Part shown: positions 53,700-64,000 of the stretch, one piece after another
Layout of the letters: every line of letters begins with the position of its first letter
How positions within the stretch are numbered: the first letter of the stretch is position 1
Source: Euleptes europaea
Lineage: Eukaryota; Chordata; Lepidosauria; Squamata; Sphaerodactylidae
DNA: 64,000 nucleotides
Assembly (NCBI RefSeq): GCF_029931775.1
Contig: NC_079312.1
Location: 15,011,821-15,075,820 of the forward strand
Direction of reading: 5' to 3'
Made by a program: the position numbers and the translations under genes
Notes under the pieces: model-generated
What the model was told of the DNA's origin: nothing
Seen by the model: the letters and a program-made list of their open reading frames with translations, nothing else
Databases searched by the model: none

Positions 53700-54020
53700 T
53701 TTCCTATGGGGAATGGGGGCAACCCATTTGGGACCCCATAAAAGTGGACCCCTTGACCCGATCTACACCAAACTTTGGGGTTCATGCAAGGAGAGTTCCT
53801 TCAGGCTCCTCTGTAAAAATTTGGGAATTCTACCTCCAAAAATGCCCCCACAGGAGCTTCAATTTTTTCCCATAGACTACAATAGGCCTGAATTTTTTTG
53901 GCAAACCCAGAAACAAGCCGAATATTAAAATTTACCAGAATGGGTATATGGCTTATTTTGGGTTTACGGAAAAAAAAACTGAACCCAAAATTTACGGAAT
54001 ATATTTTCTTGCACAGGCCT
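53700..54020. repeat. Single-arm relative of the 35.3 kb palindrome
   Basis: Shares ACCAAACTTTGGGGTTCATG, GCAAGGAGAGTTCCTTCA and CTACCTCCAAAAATGCCCCC with 35160-35500 and 36640-36790, and ends in TTGCACAGGCCTAGG. Confidence 0.65.
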
Positions 54021-54205
54021 AGGTTCTCACAGGAACACTGACATTTTTGAGCACATTGTACAGCAGATGGCAGTGCATGGGCAGTGCAGTGCAGCACTGA
54101 AACGAAGGCACTCCACCGTGAGTACAAGCAGGTTGAGTCCTGTTGGGATGCTGCAGCCTTGCATCAGAGCACTGACTCTTGAATCTACTGGAGATTCAAT
54201 CTACA

Positions 54206-54420
54206 TGTCTGCCTCATGTGGTTCAGTGGTAGAACAGCTGCTTGGCATGCAGAAGGTCCCAGGTTCAGTCCCCGGCATCTCGTTCAAGGAACTAGGCGAG
54301 TAGGTGATGGGAAAGACTCCTGCCTGAGACCCTGGAGAGCCGCTGCTGGTCTGATCAGACGATACTGACTTGGATGGACCAAGGGGGATCTGATTCGGTA
54401 GAAGGCAGCTTCATGTGGAG
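54206..54420 (+). repeat. tRNA-derived SINE, same type as 5911-6098, plus strand
   Basis: GTGGTTCAGTGGTAGAACAG A box, GGTTCAGTCCCCGGCATC B box, and the end GAAGGCAGCTTCATGTG. Confidence 0.82.
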
Positions 54421-56290
54421 GGAGAGAGCAAAGCATTCTGGGAGGTGCTGTTGACAGTTGGAGGTGCTGTTGACAGTTGCTGTCTGTGCTGTTATGTCTG
54501 TTTGGAAAACTATCTCTCAGACTGTTTGTCAGCTGTAAATCTTAGTATACTAAGAATATATATTTAAGTCAGTTATATTGTCATACATGACTGTAAGAAT
54601 GTAACTATGTTTTGTGTAAGTTCAACTTAACCCTATGAAAGTAACTAAGCAAGTAAATCTGAGTTTTATTTAACAGTTCTGCGAGGAACTGAGTTTATTT
54701 TCCCACAAGCCTACTGATCCGAACAGATTCAGTCACCCTAGTCTCTAAATTAAATTTCGCTGTTTAACCCTACCTGGGATTCTGTAAAGGAAGAAAAGGG
54801 ACTTTCACAAGTTCTATCAAATCTTCAAACGGATATTGGTTTTACTAAAAAGATCCCAGAACAGAGAAGTAAATCTTTCTCTTCTTCACATCCCACTATA
54901 ATTGATCAGGTAATGTGCCACCAACAGGCTTGTTTGACAAGGGACTGCACCGCATCCTGAGAGGGGATGCGAGCATCAGATTCAATTGGGTGTCCAGGAG
55001 CCCGAACCTCCAGTGGGTTGTGGAAGATGGACTGCCCAATGAGGGGTGCATGGCTGGATCAGAGGAACTTCTTTCACACGATCTCATCACTATCAGCTGA
55101 GAGGGCATTCATTGTTCAATGACCTTAGATACAAGTCTGGAAGACAATTTTTTTCCCATTCAAACCACTGAATTAACAATAAAGCGGCCCAACATCATGC
55201 ACTCATCCCTTTGTCCTTCCCCCCATAGTGTTGTGCCTAGAAAACGCTATCCAGATAGGTCTGATCAAAGGATAACGCACTGGAGATCAGAAAGTACTTT
55301 TACAGTTTACTATTTAATGGTACCAAGTTTTAAACAGTACAAAGCTGGGATCAAATCTCTCCAGCCCAAAAGCAAAAGAAAGAATCACACTTGCAGTTCA
55401 GAATTGATCAGTTATATACACTTCTAACAAAGGATTTCAATACGATACAATCCTGCTGTTCACATGGATGTCATTCTTGGCAAACAAGTAATTCTGCAAA
55501 GCAGTCTTTTGCCGGGACACGAAGGTCTTTGTAATAGATAACGCGCTAACAGAGTACAGGAAGGCTGTGTTTGGCAATGTTACAGATTCAGGAATTTATG
55601 TGAGTGCTTTATGCAAACTAAGTGAATTGAAAGCAAGACAAGAGAGAGCCAGAGGGGGGGGGGGTTTCTTGACACGCATTTATCTACATGGGTGTCATGT
55701 CTAAAGGGAGATTCCTGAACCTGTTTATGTACGCAGGGACAGTTAATAGTGCCACAGGTAAAATACCTTTATTTGGGGCACTTCAATAGGGAGTAGTGGT
55801 ATTCCTGTGAGCTGTACTTCCATGAATCCACCTCCTGGGCCAGAGCTGGAAGAGACAATAATAACTCCAGAAGCACAAGCAGGTAGGTGGCTTCAAGAGG
55901 GGGTGTGGGACTGGGCATCCATTTGACCATTTTTTAGTAGTTGTTGTGATGGACAACTTTGGAAATTGGATTCATTTGGTGTCAAAAGTTCACCATGTGT
56001 GGACACTTTACAAAGGATGTGCTTTGGGTCATGCTTTTGTGTGTGTGGCAAGGGGGTTGTCTTTGCTTGTTGTGTGGCTTCTTTGCACAGAAACTTCTTT
56101 GCCGGGGTATGGATGGTGGGATATTTTTGAGTCATGCTACCCCGCCTGTCTTCCATGCTATGTGGTCTTCTGGGTCAGAGACAAAAAATGCCTGTGTCCA
56201 GTGTAGTGGGGCATTGGGCGGCTGCTTTGTTATATAATCACGGTCATTTTTGAACAATTTCCCCTTACACAAACTGCATCTCACATAATT
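54421..56290. other. Intergenic DNA with unresolved segments
   Basis: GGAGGTGCTGTTGACAGTT is doubled in tandem at 54440-54480. A 61-codon frame at 54915-55100 is not recognised. The stretch 54440-54720 could be part of an old LTR-like repeat, but no ends could be set. A G-run is at 55652-55661. Confidence 0.35.
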
Positions 56291-57269
56291 CACAGTGGGT
56301 AGCCGTGTTAGTCTGTTTGCAGTAGTCAAAAAGGGCAAGAGTCCAGTAGCACCTTAAAGACTAACAAAAATATTTTCTGGTAGGGTATGAGCTTTCGGGA
56401 GCCAAAGCTCACTCTGGTTGTCACTTATAGCTCCCAACTAAAACCAGTCCAACGTATTATTAAGGACCTACAACCAATGCTGGATTGTGACACTTCCCTC
56501 ACTGAAGCACTGGGGGGGTGTCCCTTTCTTGCTTACAGACAGCTGGCTAACCTAAAACAACTTCTCACCCATGATGATAAACTACTTAACAAGAACATGG
56601 ACTGTGGCACCAAGGCCTGCAACAAACCAAGGTGCCAACTTTGCCCTCATATAGATTCTAGGAACACCATCTCTGGACCCACCAATGTCAGCCATACTAT
56701 CTCAGGTTCATATTCCTGCTCATCTTCTAATGTGATTTATGCCATCACATGCCAGCAATGCCCTTCCACAATCTACATTGGACAAACAGGTCAGTCTCTT
56801 AGACAAAGATTAAATGGACATAAGTCTGACATCAGAAACCACAATATTCAAAAACCAGTGGGAGAACATTTCAACCTTCCAGGACATTCTGTTGCAGATT
56901 TAAGAGTAGCAGTTCTCTTATTTTAAAGGGAGATTGGAAAGAGAAACTGCTGAATTACAGCTGATATTCAAACTAAAGTCAATGCATTTACCTGGGCTGA
57001 ATAAAGACCTTGCATTCATGGCCCATTACCAATGCTGACTTCTCCACACCCATCTCTCCCCTGGACATCACAGACTTTTCTGCATATCACACCTAATCCC
57101 ATCAAGCCTGCTATTCACGTTTACATACTGTTCCTCTACTTAAAGACAGATGGATTCACATTCTAGCTGTATCTGAAGAAGTGAGCTTTGGCTCACGAAA
57201 GCTCATACCCTACCAGAAAATATTTTTGTTAGTCTTTAAGGTGCTACTGGACTCTTGCCCTTTTTGACT
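56291..57269 (+). mobile_element. Penelope-like element, second family, with inverted arms and target duplication
   Basis: The left arm 56319-56413 is the inverted complement of 57181-57275 with about one difference. CTGCATCTCACATAATT occurs at 56274-56290 and 57271-57287, a 17-base target duplication that overlaps the last bases of the right arm. Between the arms lies a Penelope C-terminal region with GIY-YIG. A 28-base extension precedes the left arm. Same plan as the 19.3 kb element but unrelated in DNA sequence. Confidence 0.9.
56387..56926 (+). pseudogene. Penelope-like ORF C-terminal fragment with GIY-YIG endonuclease
   Basis: About 180 codons: a Cys-rich lead-in (GTKACNKPRCQLCPHI), then the GIY-YIG core (NVIYAITCQQCPSTIYIGQT, with IY and YIG halves), RQRLNGHKSDIRNH and PVGEHFNLPGHS. 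The reverse transcriptase is absent, so it is a truncated remnant. The first residues lie within the left inverted arm, so the ATG is not original. Confidence 0.85.
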
Positions 57270-57496
57270 ACTGCATCTCACATAATTTATCTTCCACAAC
57301 AGGAAACACTCCATATTTCGGAGAGCAAGGTGGCTGTGGAGATTTGGATGAAAACATCTCACCAGAAACTGAGGAGCAGCGAGGTAAGGTGTTTTGTTTT
57401 ACAGTACAGCATGTTGTGTGTGACCTGCTGTACACCCAGTAGTAATGATGTTTAATGATGAAAATGCTTTGACAATATTGTTAATTTTTTCCTTTG

Positions 57497-58112
57497 TATC
57501 TTGAAAAATATATATATACTTTCTATTCCTTGGCTCCACCATCAACCCAAAGGGAGACTGCAGCCAAGAAATTAGAAGGCAATTGAGACTGGGAAGGGCA
57601 GCCATGAAGGAGCTAGAAAATATTTTGAAGTGTAAGGATGTGTCACTGGCCACCAAGACTAGATTAATTCATGCCATCGTATTCCCTATTACTATGTATG
57701 GGTGAGAAAGCTGGACAGTGAAGAAAGCTGATAGGAAGAAAATAGATTCCTTTGAAATGTGGTGTTGGAGGAGAGTGTTACGGATTCCGTGGACTGCCAA
57801 AAAAACAAATCAGTGGGTTATAGATCAAATCAAGCCTGAACTGACCCTAGAAGCTAAAATGACTAAACTGAGGCTATCATATTTTGGTCACGTAATGAGA
57901 CGACAAGAGTCACTGGAAAAGACAGTCATGCTAGGAAAAGTTGAGGGCAGCAGGAAAAGACGAAGACCCAACAAGAGATGGATTGACTCAATAAAGGAAG
58001 CCACAGCCTTCAATTTGCAAGATCTGAGCAAGGCTGTCAAAGATAGGACATTTTGGAGGACTTTCATTCATAGGGTCGCCATGAGTCGGAAGCGACTTGA
58101 CGGCACTTAACA
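57497..58112 (+). mobile_element. Bov-B (RTE) LINE 3' end, best copy
   Basis: The frame 57718-58110 encodes the RTE ORF2 C-terminus (DSFEMWCWRRVLRIPW, LRLSYFGHVMRRQESLEK, KVEGSRKRRRPNKRWIDS) and ends at CGACTTGACGGCACTTAAC plus a CA tail. 5'-truncated; the frame upstream of 57718 carries a stop. Confidence 0.92.
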
Positions 58113-58115
58113 CAC

Positions 58116-58893
58116 ACGCAAAGGAAGGAGCCTGGCAAGAAGTTGAAGACTGGGAAAGCAAAGGAGAGAGAAGAGGCAAAGACGAAGCTAAGGCCTCGTC
58201 CTCCTTTAACATGGTTGGATGAGGATGTTCTCATTGGATGTGGAGGGGGTGGAATGAGGGCTCTCGGCTAGCACCAATATGGGCAGAACTCTTCAGTATT
58301 CTGGCTTTTATTTTTGTCTAAATTTACACTGAATTCCTGCTCATGTGCAATTTCCTTGCCTTGATGCTCTGGGGAGGCCTTTCGTCCACCCACTAACTGA
58401 GGCCTTTTAAAAGGTGGTACCAGATCAACATAGTTTTTTTTTAAATAAAATATTTATATCCCCTGCCTATTGCAATAATGTACTTGTTCCCAGATTTATT
58501 TTTTAAAAGCAGCTCTCTAGCCCTTTTTGTTTGTTATAAAGAGCAATGTGCAGCCAGTACCATTCCCCTTATAATTCTGCAATGAAAACAGCTACAGAGT
58601 TAATTTAAAAAAACAGGAAAGACATCTGTGAACTAGCCATTGTCACCATAGGTCATTCTAACGGAGAGTCATTTTTTAAAATTATGGCTATGCATCTCAA
58701 ATGCTGGCAGTGGCCTCGTCTTCTTTGGACCATAACTTTAATGATTTCCCTGATTTCATTTTTTTTAAAGTAGTCCTTCTCATGCCAGAGTCATAAGGCT
58801 CAATATGCAGCCAATACTGTTTGTCTTATAACTCTACAATGAAAAGAGCAAGAGTGAGTTTTAAAAAACTGTGAACTAGTCATTGCCATAATA
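58116..58893. other. Intergenic DNA without supported features
   Basis: Two related A/T-rich segments (about 58490-58690 and 58740-58885) share phrases such as AGTCCTT/GCAGCTCTC and GTGAACTAG, suggesting an old tandem duplication. Confidence 0.35.
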
Positions 58894-59345
58894 CAGGGAT
58901 GGGGAACCTCAGGCCCGGGGGCCATATGCGGCCCCCGAGGACATTTTTTGTGGCCCTCGGGAGCTCCAGGGCCCTGCCGTGGAGGCGCGGCACAGGGTGG
59001 CCCTCCCTGAGGGTGTTCCTGGGGCTACGGCTTACAGGGGTGCTGTGGCGCCCTTTGGACCTCCTCTTGCCGACTGATGGCTGTTGGTCGGCGAGAGGAG
59101 GGGGAGGGACACTTCCCCCAAGGCTGCCCCCTATAGCCGCAGCATGCAGGAATGCCGGGGCACACTGTAAGCCCCTCTTGCTGCCTGTCGGCTGTTGAGC
59201 AGCGAGAGGGAGGGGGGGAAAGAGCTCCCCTGGCTCCTGGTAGCAGAGCATGCGCACAGGAACCAATCGGGCTTCGGGGAGGGGCTTTTGTGGACTCTGG
59301 GGGTGGGAGGGCATGGAGCCTGGGGCCAGGTCGTGTGGGGCCGGC

Positions 59346-59376
<31 letters not shown>

Positions 59377-59717
59377 GAGAGGCTTTTCTCTCTCCCTCTC
59401 TTTCTTTGTCTGTCTCCCTCCGTCCTTTTCTTTCTCCCCCTCTTTCCATTTCTTTCTCCCTCTCTCCCTTTTCCTCTTTCTCTGTTTTCCTTCCTTCCTC
59501 CCTTGCTGATAAACTGGCTGCCCTCCCGCCTGGGGGGGGGGAGCGGGGGCGCCCTCCAGGCCTTCTCTGCATGGGGTTGCCAACCTCCAGGTGGTGGCCG
59601 GAGACCTGGCAACCCTAGCCTCTCCCCCCCACTGGGAGATCTACACCTGGTATGGCCCCCGAATGATGTTATAAATGTGCAAATGGCCCTTAGCAGGAAA
59701 AAGGTTCCCCACCCCTG
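58894..59717. mobile_element. hAT-like element, CAGGGATGGGGAACC ends
   Basis: Ends CAGGGATGGGGAACCTCAGG and AAGGTTCCCCACCCCTG are inverted over about 14 bases, 824 bases apart. Flanks CCATAATA and TGATAAAA agree only partly, so the target duplication is decayed. It contains doubled GC-rich units, a GT run (59346-59375), a pyrimidine tract (59376-59505) and a tiny MITE copy. No transposase. Confidence 0.8.
59574..59618. mobile_element. Ultra-short TAGGGTTGCC MITE copy (45 bp)
   Basis: GGGTTGCCAACCTCCAGGTG runs directly into GGAGACCTGGCAACCCTAG: both ends of the family with the middle missing, inside the hAT-like element. Confidence 0.75.
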
Positions 59718-60151
59718 TGATAAAACATAAAAAGCAAAACTGTCATCAAAGTCAGGATGTCCTGCCCCATGCAACCCCTGCCTAGAGGTTTAACAGTAAC
59801 TCCAGACTAGCATTTTTTTTTAAAAAAGGAAGAATATATAATGTGGAGGGGAAATGGTTAAAACCTTCTACCAATAGGCTGCTGCCCCCTGGTGGCTTGG
59901 CAGGACAATCACATGGCCAGACATCAACATAGCCTGCCCGGAAGAGTGCCAACGTCCCAGCACCACCCCCTGAGCACAAGGGGAGGGCAATTAGGAAGCG
60001 AGCAGCCGAGCCAGGAGACGGGCAACAAAGAGATGTTGTCAGTCCCTATTTGGGCCCAAGTCCTGAGCGTTTCTCTATAAAAAGTGTCATGGGACACCCA
60101 GGAGTGCAGCTAGAAAGGACCCACACGTCATCCATCTTGTCGATTTCCGAC

Positions 60152-60310
60152 CTTGTACTCTCGGGAAGCCTCCTCCACAGGAATGATTTCGTGATCTTTG
60201 TGCTCCTGGGACTGGTCACAGACCACACAGATGGGGGCTTCATCATGCTTGCAGAAAATCTTCAGCGGCTCCTGGTGTTCCTGGCAAACTCTCCTTTCTG
60301 ACTGCCGCAA
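60152..60310 (-). pseudogene. Lone TRIM B-box exon
   Basis: Minus strand encodes RRVCQEHQEPLKIFCKHDEA and PICVVCDQSQEHKDHEIIPV, ending EASREYK before GTCGGA. It is homologous to 50328-50492, and the first intron bases after the donor are also alike (GTCGGAAATCGACAAGATGG against GTAGGAAATTTACATGGTGG). The donor is weak and the clean phase-0 acceptor of the 50.4 kb exon is not preserved. No RING or coiled-coil exon adjoins it, so it is probably a relic of a duplicated TRIM gene; alternatively it is an exon of the gene starting at 63,575. Confidence 0.7.
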
Positions 60311-60717
60311 TTGTCTGATGCCAAAAACAAAAGAACCACATTTGTTTTATTCCCCACCCCCATATTTTTGAACTCTCTCTGTGTGTACTTGGTGACTGAT
60401 CCAGAAAAAAATGTATAGGAAAGAGAGATGTAACCAAGCTTTTATTGACGCCTCAAATTCCTTTGAAAGCTAAAGGATTGATAACAATTCCTGGTTCAGA
60501 GCAAACCGAACACTCCCTGCATCTACTTTGCCAGTCGGCACATCCATCCCCACATCCTCAGCTGGTGGCTCCCCCCTCCTCTAGCAATGAGATTTCTAGT
60601 AGCATCTGGGACTGTTGCAGAAGGAGGAACCAAAAAACTAAGGGAATTGGAACATCCTGTCACAAATAATTTTCAAAACAGATCCATGTTGTTTTCTGTG
60701 AAAGAGATGGTTTATTC

Positions 60718-61578
60718 CAGGGGTCCCCCAAACTTTTACGGCTTGCGGGTACCTTTGGAATTTCCAGAGAGGGTAGTGAGTGCCACCCCAAAATGGCTGC
60801 CACAGGAGGCGGAGCCAAACCCAAAATGGCTGCCACGGCAAGCAGAGCCACACAAAAAAACCTCCCATCTCAAGTCTAGATTCTGCAATCCTCCAACTCT
60901 CCTTTCTAAACTCTCAGAAAGAATCTCACAGGCCTCTCGAATGAATTTTCCCTCAGGGCAGCCATTCTGAACGGATCTACCGGCAACATCCTAGGAGCTT
61001 TGGCCATCGTGATCACGGGGGATGCTCTGAAGACACTTTGGAAACAATATCAACAGTTTTGTCCCAGTATTAATAACAGCTCTCGGAGCTGAAGCACATT
61101 AGCTCCTGATCCAGCCAACTTTGCCCGTGATGCAGTCACATCTTCCTCTGTTCCTGCCAGGGCTCCCAACCTCATTCCAGATTCACAATTACAGTGGCAT
61201 GATACTGGAATTTCCCTCCACGCCAACAGCATACGTTTTGGTGGCTGGAGGGGACGGGAACCACATCCTCTGGATCGGGGGTCCACAGCAGGGTTTTGTG
61301 GGCACCACTGAGCTGATCAACACCTTTCCTGGTGCATGTCAGGTGTTTTTAGAAAGTGGGCGGAGCTTTTGCCAAGGAGGACTTCTGATTGGCTGTGCAG
61401 ATTTTTAGAAACATTGCTTTGACCATAGCACAAGGACCTTCACTGTGTGACTGAATGGAATGGCGACCATTTTGTGGGTAGCTCCACCTCCTGCGGCAGT
61501 TATTTTGTGGCTGGGCCCGCCACATGGGTGTCAGAATTCCAAAGGTGCCAACAGCCTTAAAAAGGTTCGGGACCCCTG
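60718..61578. mobile_element. hAT-like element, CAGGGGTCCC ends, AAAATGGCTGCC family
   Basis: CAGGGGTCCC and GGGACCCCTG are inverted ends 861 bases apart. The left part has AAAATGGCTGCCACAGGAGG and the right part CATTTTGTGGGTAGCTCCAC. No matching target duplication was seen. Non-coding; fragments at 10436-10540 and 39955-40096. Confidence 0.75.
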
Positions 61579-61787
61579 CTCCTTAAGCAGGGACACCTCT
61601 TGGAATGGCCATGATGCTAAATCTCAATACAGGAGAGGCAACAGCATTCCCACTGTAAAGAACGGATGAGATGTAACTGCTACGCTGGCAGGAAACGGAT
61701 TATGTCAGTGGGGGGCTGGGGTCACAAGAAGCAAGACCACCTTCTGAAAAATCAAACTCCACTACCTACAAAGAGGCATCTCCTGGT

Positions 61788-61993
61788 GGGACACACATGA
61801 AGCTGCCTTATACTGAATCAGACCCTTGGTCCATCAAAGTCAGTATTGTCTACTCAGACCGGCAGCGGCTCTCCAGGGTCTCAGGTAGAGAAGGTCTTTC
61901 ACATCACCTCCTACTTGCCTAGTCCCTTTAACAGGAGATGCCTGGGACCTTCTGCATGCCAAGCAGATGCTCCACCACTGAGCCACAGCCCCC
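61788..61993 (-). repeat. tRNA-derived SINE, same type as 14190-14393, minus strand
   Basis: ACATGAAGCTGCCTTATACT through ACTGAGCCACAGCCC on plus. A short deletion removes part of the B-box region. Confidence 0.8.
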
Positions 61994-61999
61994 AGACAT

Positions 62000-62690
62000 G
62001 GCAGGGCATCGAAGGAAAACCTGACGTTTGAATGGTTCTTGTTGCCACCAACTCCTTTGGCAGCCAATCTGCCACTGAACAAAGGAATCAAAATACAAAG
62101 CTGATACTATTATTATTATTTTAAAAGCGGCAAGGAGGCCCCAGAGACTGGAGACCTCAAGACTGTGTTATGGAAACCGGGGTTTGTGGGGGGAAAAGAG
62201 ACCCAAACCGTTATTTCAAGAAAACAGTTATTTATTTTGCAGCTGCATCTCAGATGCTTTCGCAAGCCAAAGATTTCTGAGACCCCGATCATACTGGGAA
62301 AGAGATATTTATCCAAATTCAAGTTATGACGACCCATCAACATTCAGGGTATATCTGATTGAATTACAGACAGAGAGGCGGCAGTACAGTAGCAGCTTTA
62401 CCCAGTTCTTTATTATGGTTCACCGTAATCTTCCATGACTCTTGCCCCAGTCACTCAGTACACAGCAAGGAAGCCTGTAGCTAGGCAGATATTCTTCCCC
62501 CTTCTTCCCTGGCAATCTAGAAACCAATTATTACCGGGAGATCTCCAGGTGGCTGTTACAACTGCTTTGCTCCAAAGAGAAAATTTGAGCCAGGCACCAA
62601 GATCCAAGAAAAGTCTTCACTCATGGTGAAACGGAGCACAGTAAGAGCCTGGACAGGTCAGACAGAAGGAGGGATCTGCCTAGCCCAGGA
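62000..62690. other. Intergenic DNA without supported features
   Basis: Short frames only. Confidence 0.4.
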
Positions 62691-62785
62691 TAAGAACATA
62701 AGAAAAGCCATGCTGGATCAGACCAAGACCCATCAAGTCCAGCAGTCTGTTCACACAGTGGCCAACCAGGATCCTTTTTCCAACT
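62691..62785 (+). repeat. Dispersed repeat, GGATCAGAC family, second copy
   Basis: AAGAACATAAGAAAAGCCATG, GGATCAGACCAAGACCCATC and CAGCAGTCTGTTCACACAG match 38345-38503 in the opposite orientation. Confidence 0.7.
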
Positions 62786-62812
62786 CTGGTAGACCCGATG
62801 GGTATAGCTAAA

Positions 62813-62992
62813 GGCCGTTTATACACAGGAGGTTTTGCCTTGGATTTGCCGCTCTCAAGATGCGCATTTTCCCCATCTGAATTCTCAGATCTCTGCGTGG
62901 GGGCTTATGGTTGGGTTCTGAGAATTTGGATGGGGAAAATGTGTGTCTAAGAGTGGCAAATCCAAGGCTAAACACCCCATGCATAAATGGCC
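62813..62992. mobile_element. Palindromic MITE, GGCCATTTAT family, copy 2
   Basis: GGCCGTTTATACACAGGAGG and CCATGCATAAATGGCC are the ends. The halves pair over about 75 bases around CTGCGTGGGGGCTTATGG. Homologous to 30096-30296. Confidence 0.82.
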
Positions 62993-63152
62993 AAAGGGTG
63001 ATCAGATCCTGGTTTACTGTCAGGAAACTGGGGCCTAATATTGAACTGGCTTACCATTATTTGCATTCCAGCTAGGACTTTTTTCACTGGGTAAGACCTA
63101 CAGAGAAGCCAAGAAGCAAACCTGGCTGGTCCCCAACAAGATCCAGAGAGAC

Positions 63153-63575
63153 CTTCTTCTCTCTGGCGGGCTCCTCCAGAGGGATCACCTCGTGATCTTT
63201 GTGCTCCTTGGATCTGCGGCAGACCACGCAGAGGGGGGCTTCGTCCTCCTTGCAGAAATACTTCAGGGGCTCCTGGTGCTCTTTGCAGATCCCCCTCCTT
63301 CGCTTCTGCCCCCTTCCCTCCTGAGGACTGAGTTTCTGGATTATTCCCACCAAGTTTGTGAGCTCCTGGTTGGGCAGGAGGCTCCCCTCCTGCGCTCTCC
63401 CTCTGCATTGGGGGCAGGAAGCCTTGGCCCCCCACGCCCCCCAGCTCCGGGTCAGGCAGGCTCAGCAGAAATTGTGGCTGCACTCGGCGATGGTCAGCGG
63501 ATCCCTGAAATAGTCCAGGCAGACGGGGCAAGAGGCTTCCTCGCAGAGCTCCTTCAGGGGACCCTCCGCCGCCAT
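63153..63575 (-). pseudogene. TRIM RING/B-box exon with one in-frame stop
   Basis: ATG 63573-63575 starts MAAEGPLKELCEEASCPVCL. RING, inter-domain and B-box parts continue in one frame for 141 codons (ASCPQCRGRAQ; ICKEHQEPLKYFCKEDEA; LCVVCRRSKEHKDHEVIPL), close to the 140 codons of the 51 kb gene's exon 1. TGA at 63462-63464 falls where NFC-R-AC is expected, a CGA to TGA change typical of CpG decay. The presumed donor reads GTCTCT, which is weak. No later coding exons were found to the left other than the lone B-box. Probably a dead copy, unless the stop is a polymorphism or read error. Confidence 0.8.
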
Positions 63576-64000
63576 GGCTGCCTGGAGGAAGGTGGGATGA
63601 GAGAAGAAGAGAGTAGGTTTAGTTTCCCCGCTTTCCAAAGCAGCCACGGGGCGTTTCCCTCCCTGCAAAGGACTCACTGCTGCTGCTGCTGCTGCGCGCT
63701 CAAGGGCCTGGCAATAGGCTGATAAGGAAAAGTTGATAAGGAAAGGGCCGGGGTGGGAGGCAGATTGTGGGGAGGAAACGATTCCCTTGCACTCCTTCGG
63801 CGGGCGTTTGCAAGCCCCTCGAGGGTAAGGGAGATGTTTCCCTTTGCATCACAGGGGAAGTCCGGGGAAAGTGGGGATGAAGCAGAGGGGAGCAGCAGAG
63901 CAGACTTACCAAAGGGGAGCGAGTAACCCCAAACATCTGCCCATTTCCAAAACAACAGCCAGGTTTATATCTCACCATCCCCCTCTTACTTGGGGGTGGC
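63576..64000. other. Upstream region of the right-hand TRIM copy
   Basis: GC-richer, with a CTG triplet run at 63681-63698. It may contain the old promoter or first exon of the TRIM copy; no element could be fixed. Confidence 0.4.

Noticed and set aside
57718-58110. Host gene of 130 codons
   Set aside because: The protein is the C-terminus of Bov-B/RTE ORF2, found again at 11.2 and 11.9 kb and followed by the LINE tail.
58880-59774. Frames of 150-249 codons around a GT run and pyrimidine tract
   Set aside because: Low-complexity translation (poly Thr-His, Glu-Arg-rich) inside a hAT-like element; open by composition only.

Overview
The window reads as nuclear DNA of a squamate reptile, most likely a lizard. 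Two spliced vertebrate genes sit in a dense field of repeats: at least six copies of a tRNA-derived SINE with a CTT-rich tail of the Sauria type, 5S-rRNA-derived SINEs, Bov-B (RTE) LINE ends, L1, Penelope-like elements, a DIRS-type element and several hAT-like and Harbinger-like MITEs. That mixture is typical of Squamata. I cannot name the species; a gecko is possible but unproven.

Layout. 1-5573: a DIRS retroelement (tyrosine-recombinase retrotransposon) with three long open frames and its characteristic inverted/internal complementary repeats; its left terminal repeat starts beyond the window edge. 5.6-12.8 kb: SINEs, Bov-B fragments, a hAT-like MITE and a striking 172-bp fold-back pair near 10.2 kb. 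12,806-17,560 (+): a SCAN domain C2H2 zinc-finger gene in three coding exons that splice into a 695-residue protein with eleven complete fingers. 19.3-33.9 kb: repeats, including a Penelope-like element with inverted arms and a 12-bp target duplication, a solo LTR, and a hAT-like element inserted into a decayed copia-like fossil. 34,263-51,107 (-): a TRIM gene (RING, B-box, coiled coil, PRY-SPRY) whose six coding exons add up to exactly 469 codons; its introns hold a nearly whole antisense L1 (41.3-46.1 kb) and an extra, phase-compatible B-box exon. 52-59.7 kb: MITEs, a second Penelope-like element with a target duplication of about 17 bp, and a Bov-B 3' end. 60.1-63.6 kb (-): pieces of further TRIM copies, namely a lone B-box exon and a RING/B-box exon with one in-frame stop.

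The two host genes belong to families used in control of transposons and viruses (SCAN-ZNF as DNA-binding transcription factors, TRIM as E3 ubiquitin ligases). The repeated RING/B-box exons suggest a locally duplicating TRIM cluster. Nothing prokaryotic, no CRISPR array and no free-standing rRNA or tRNA gene was seen. Exon boundaries are inferred from GT/AG signals, reading phase and homology to the known families; no transcripts or database searches were available.
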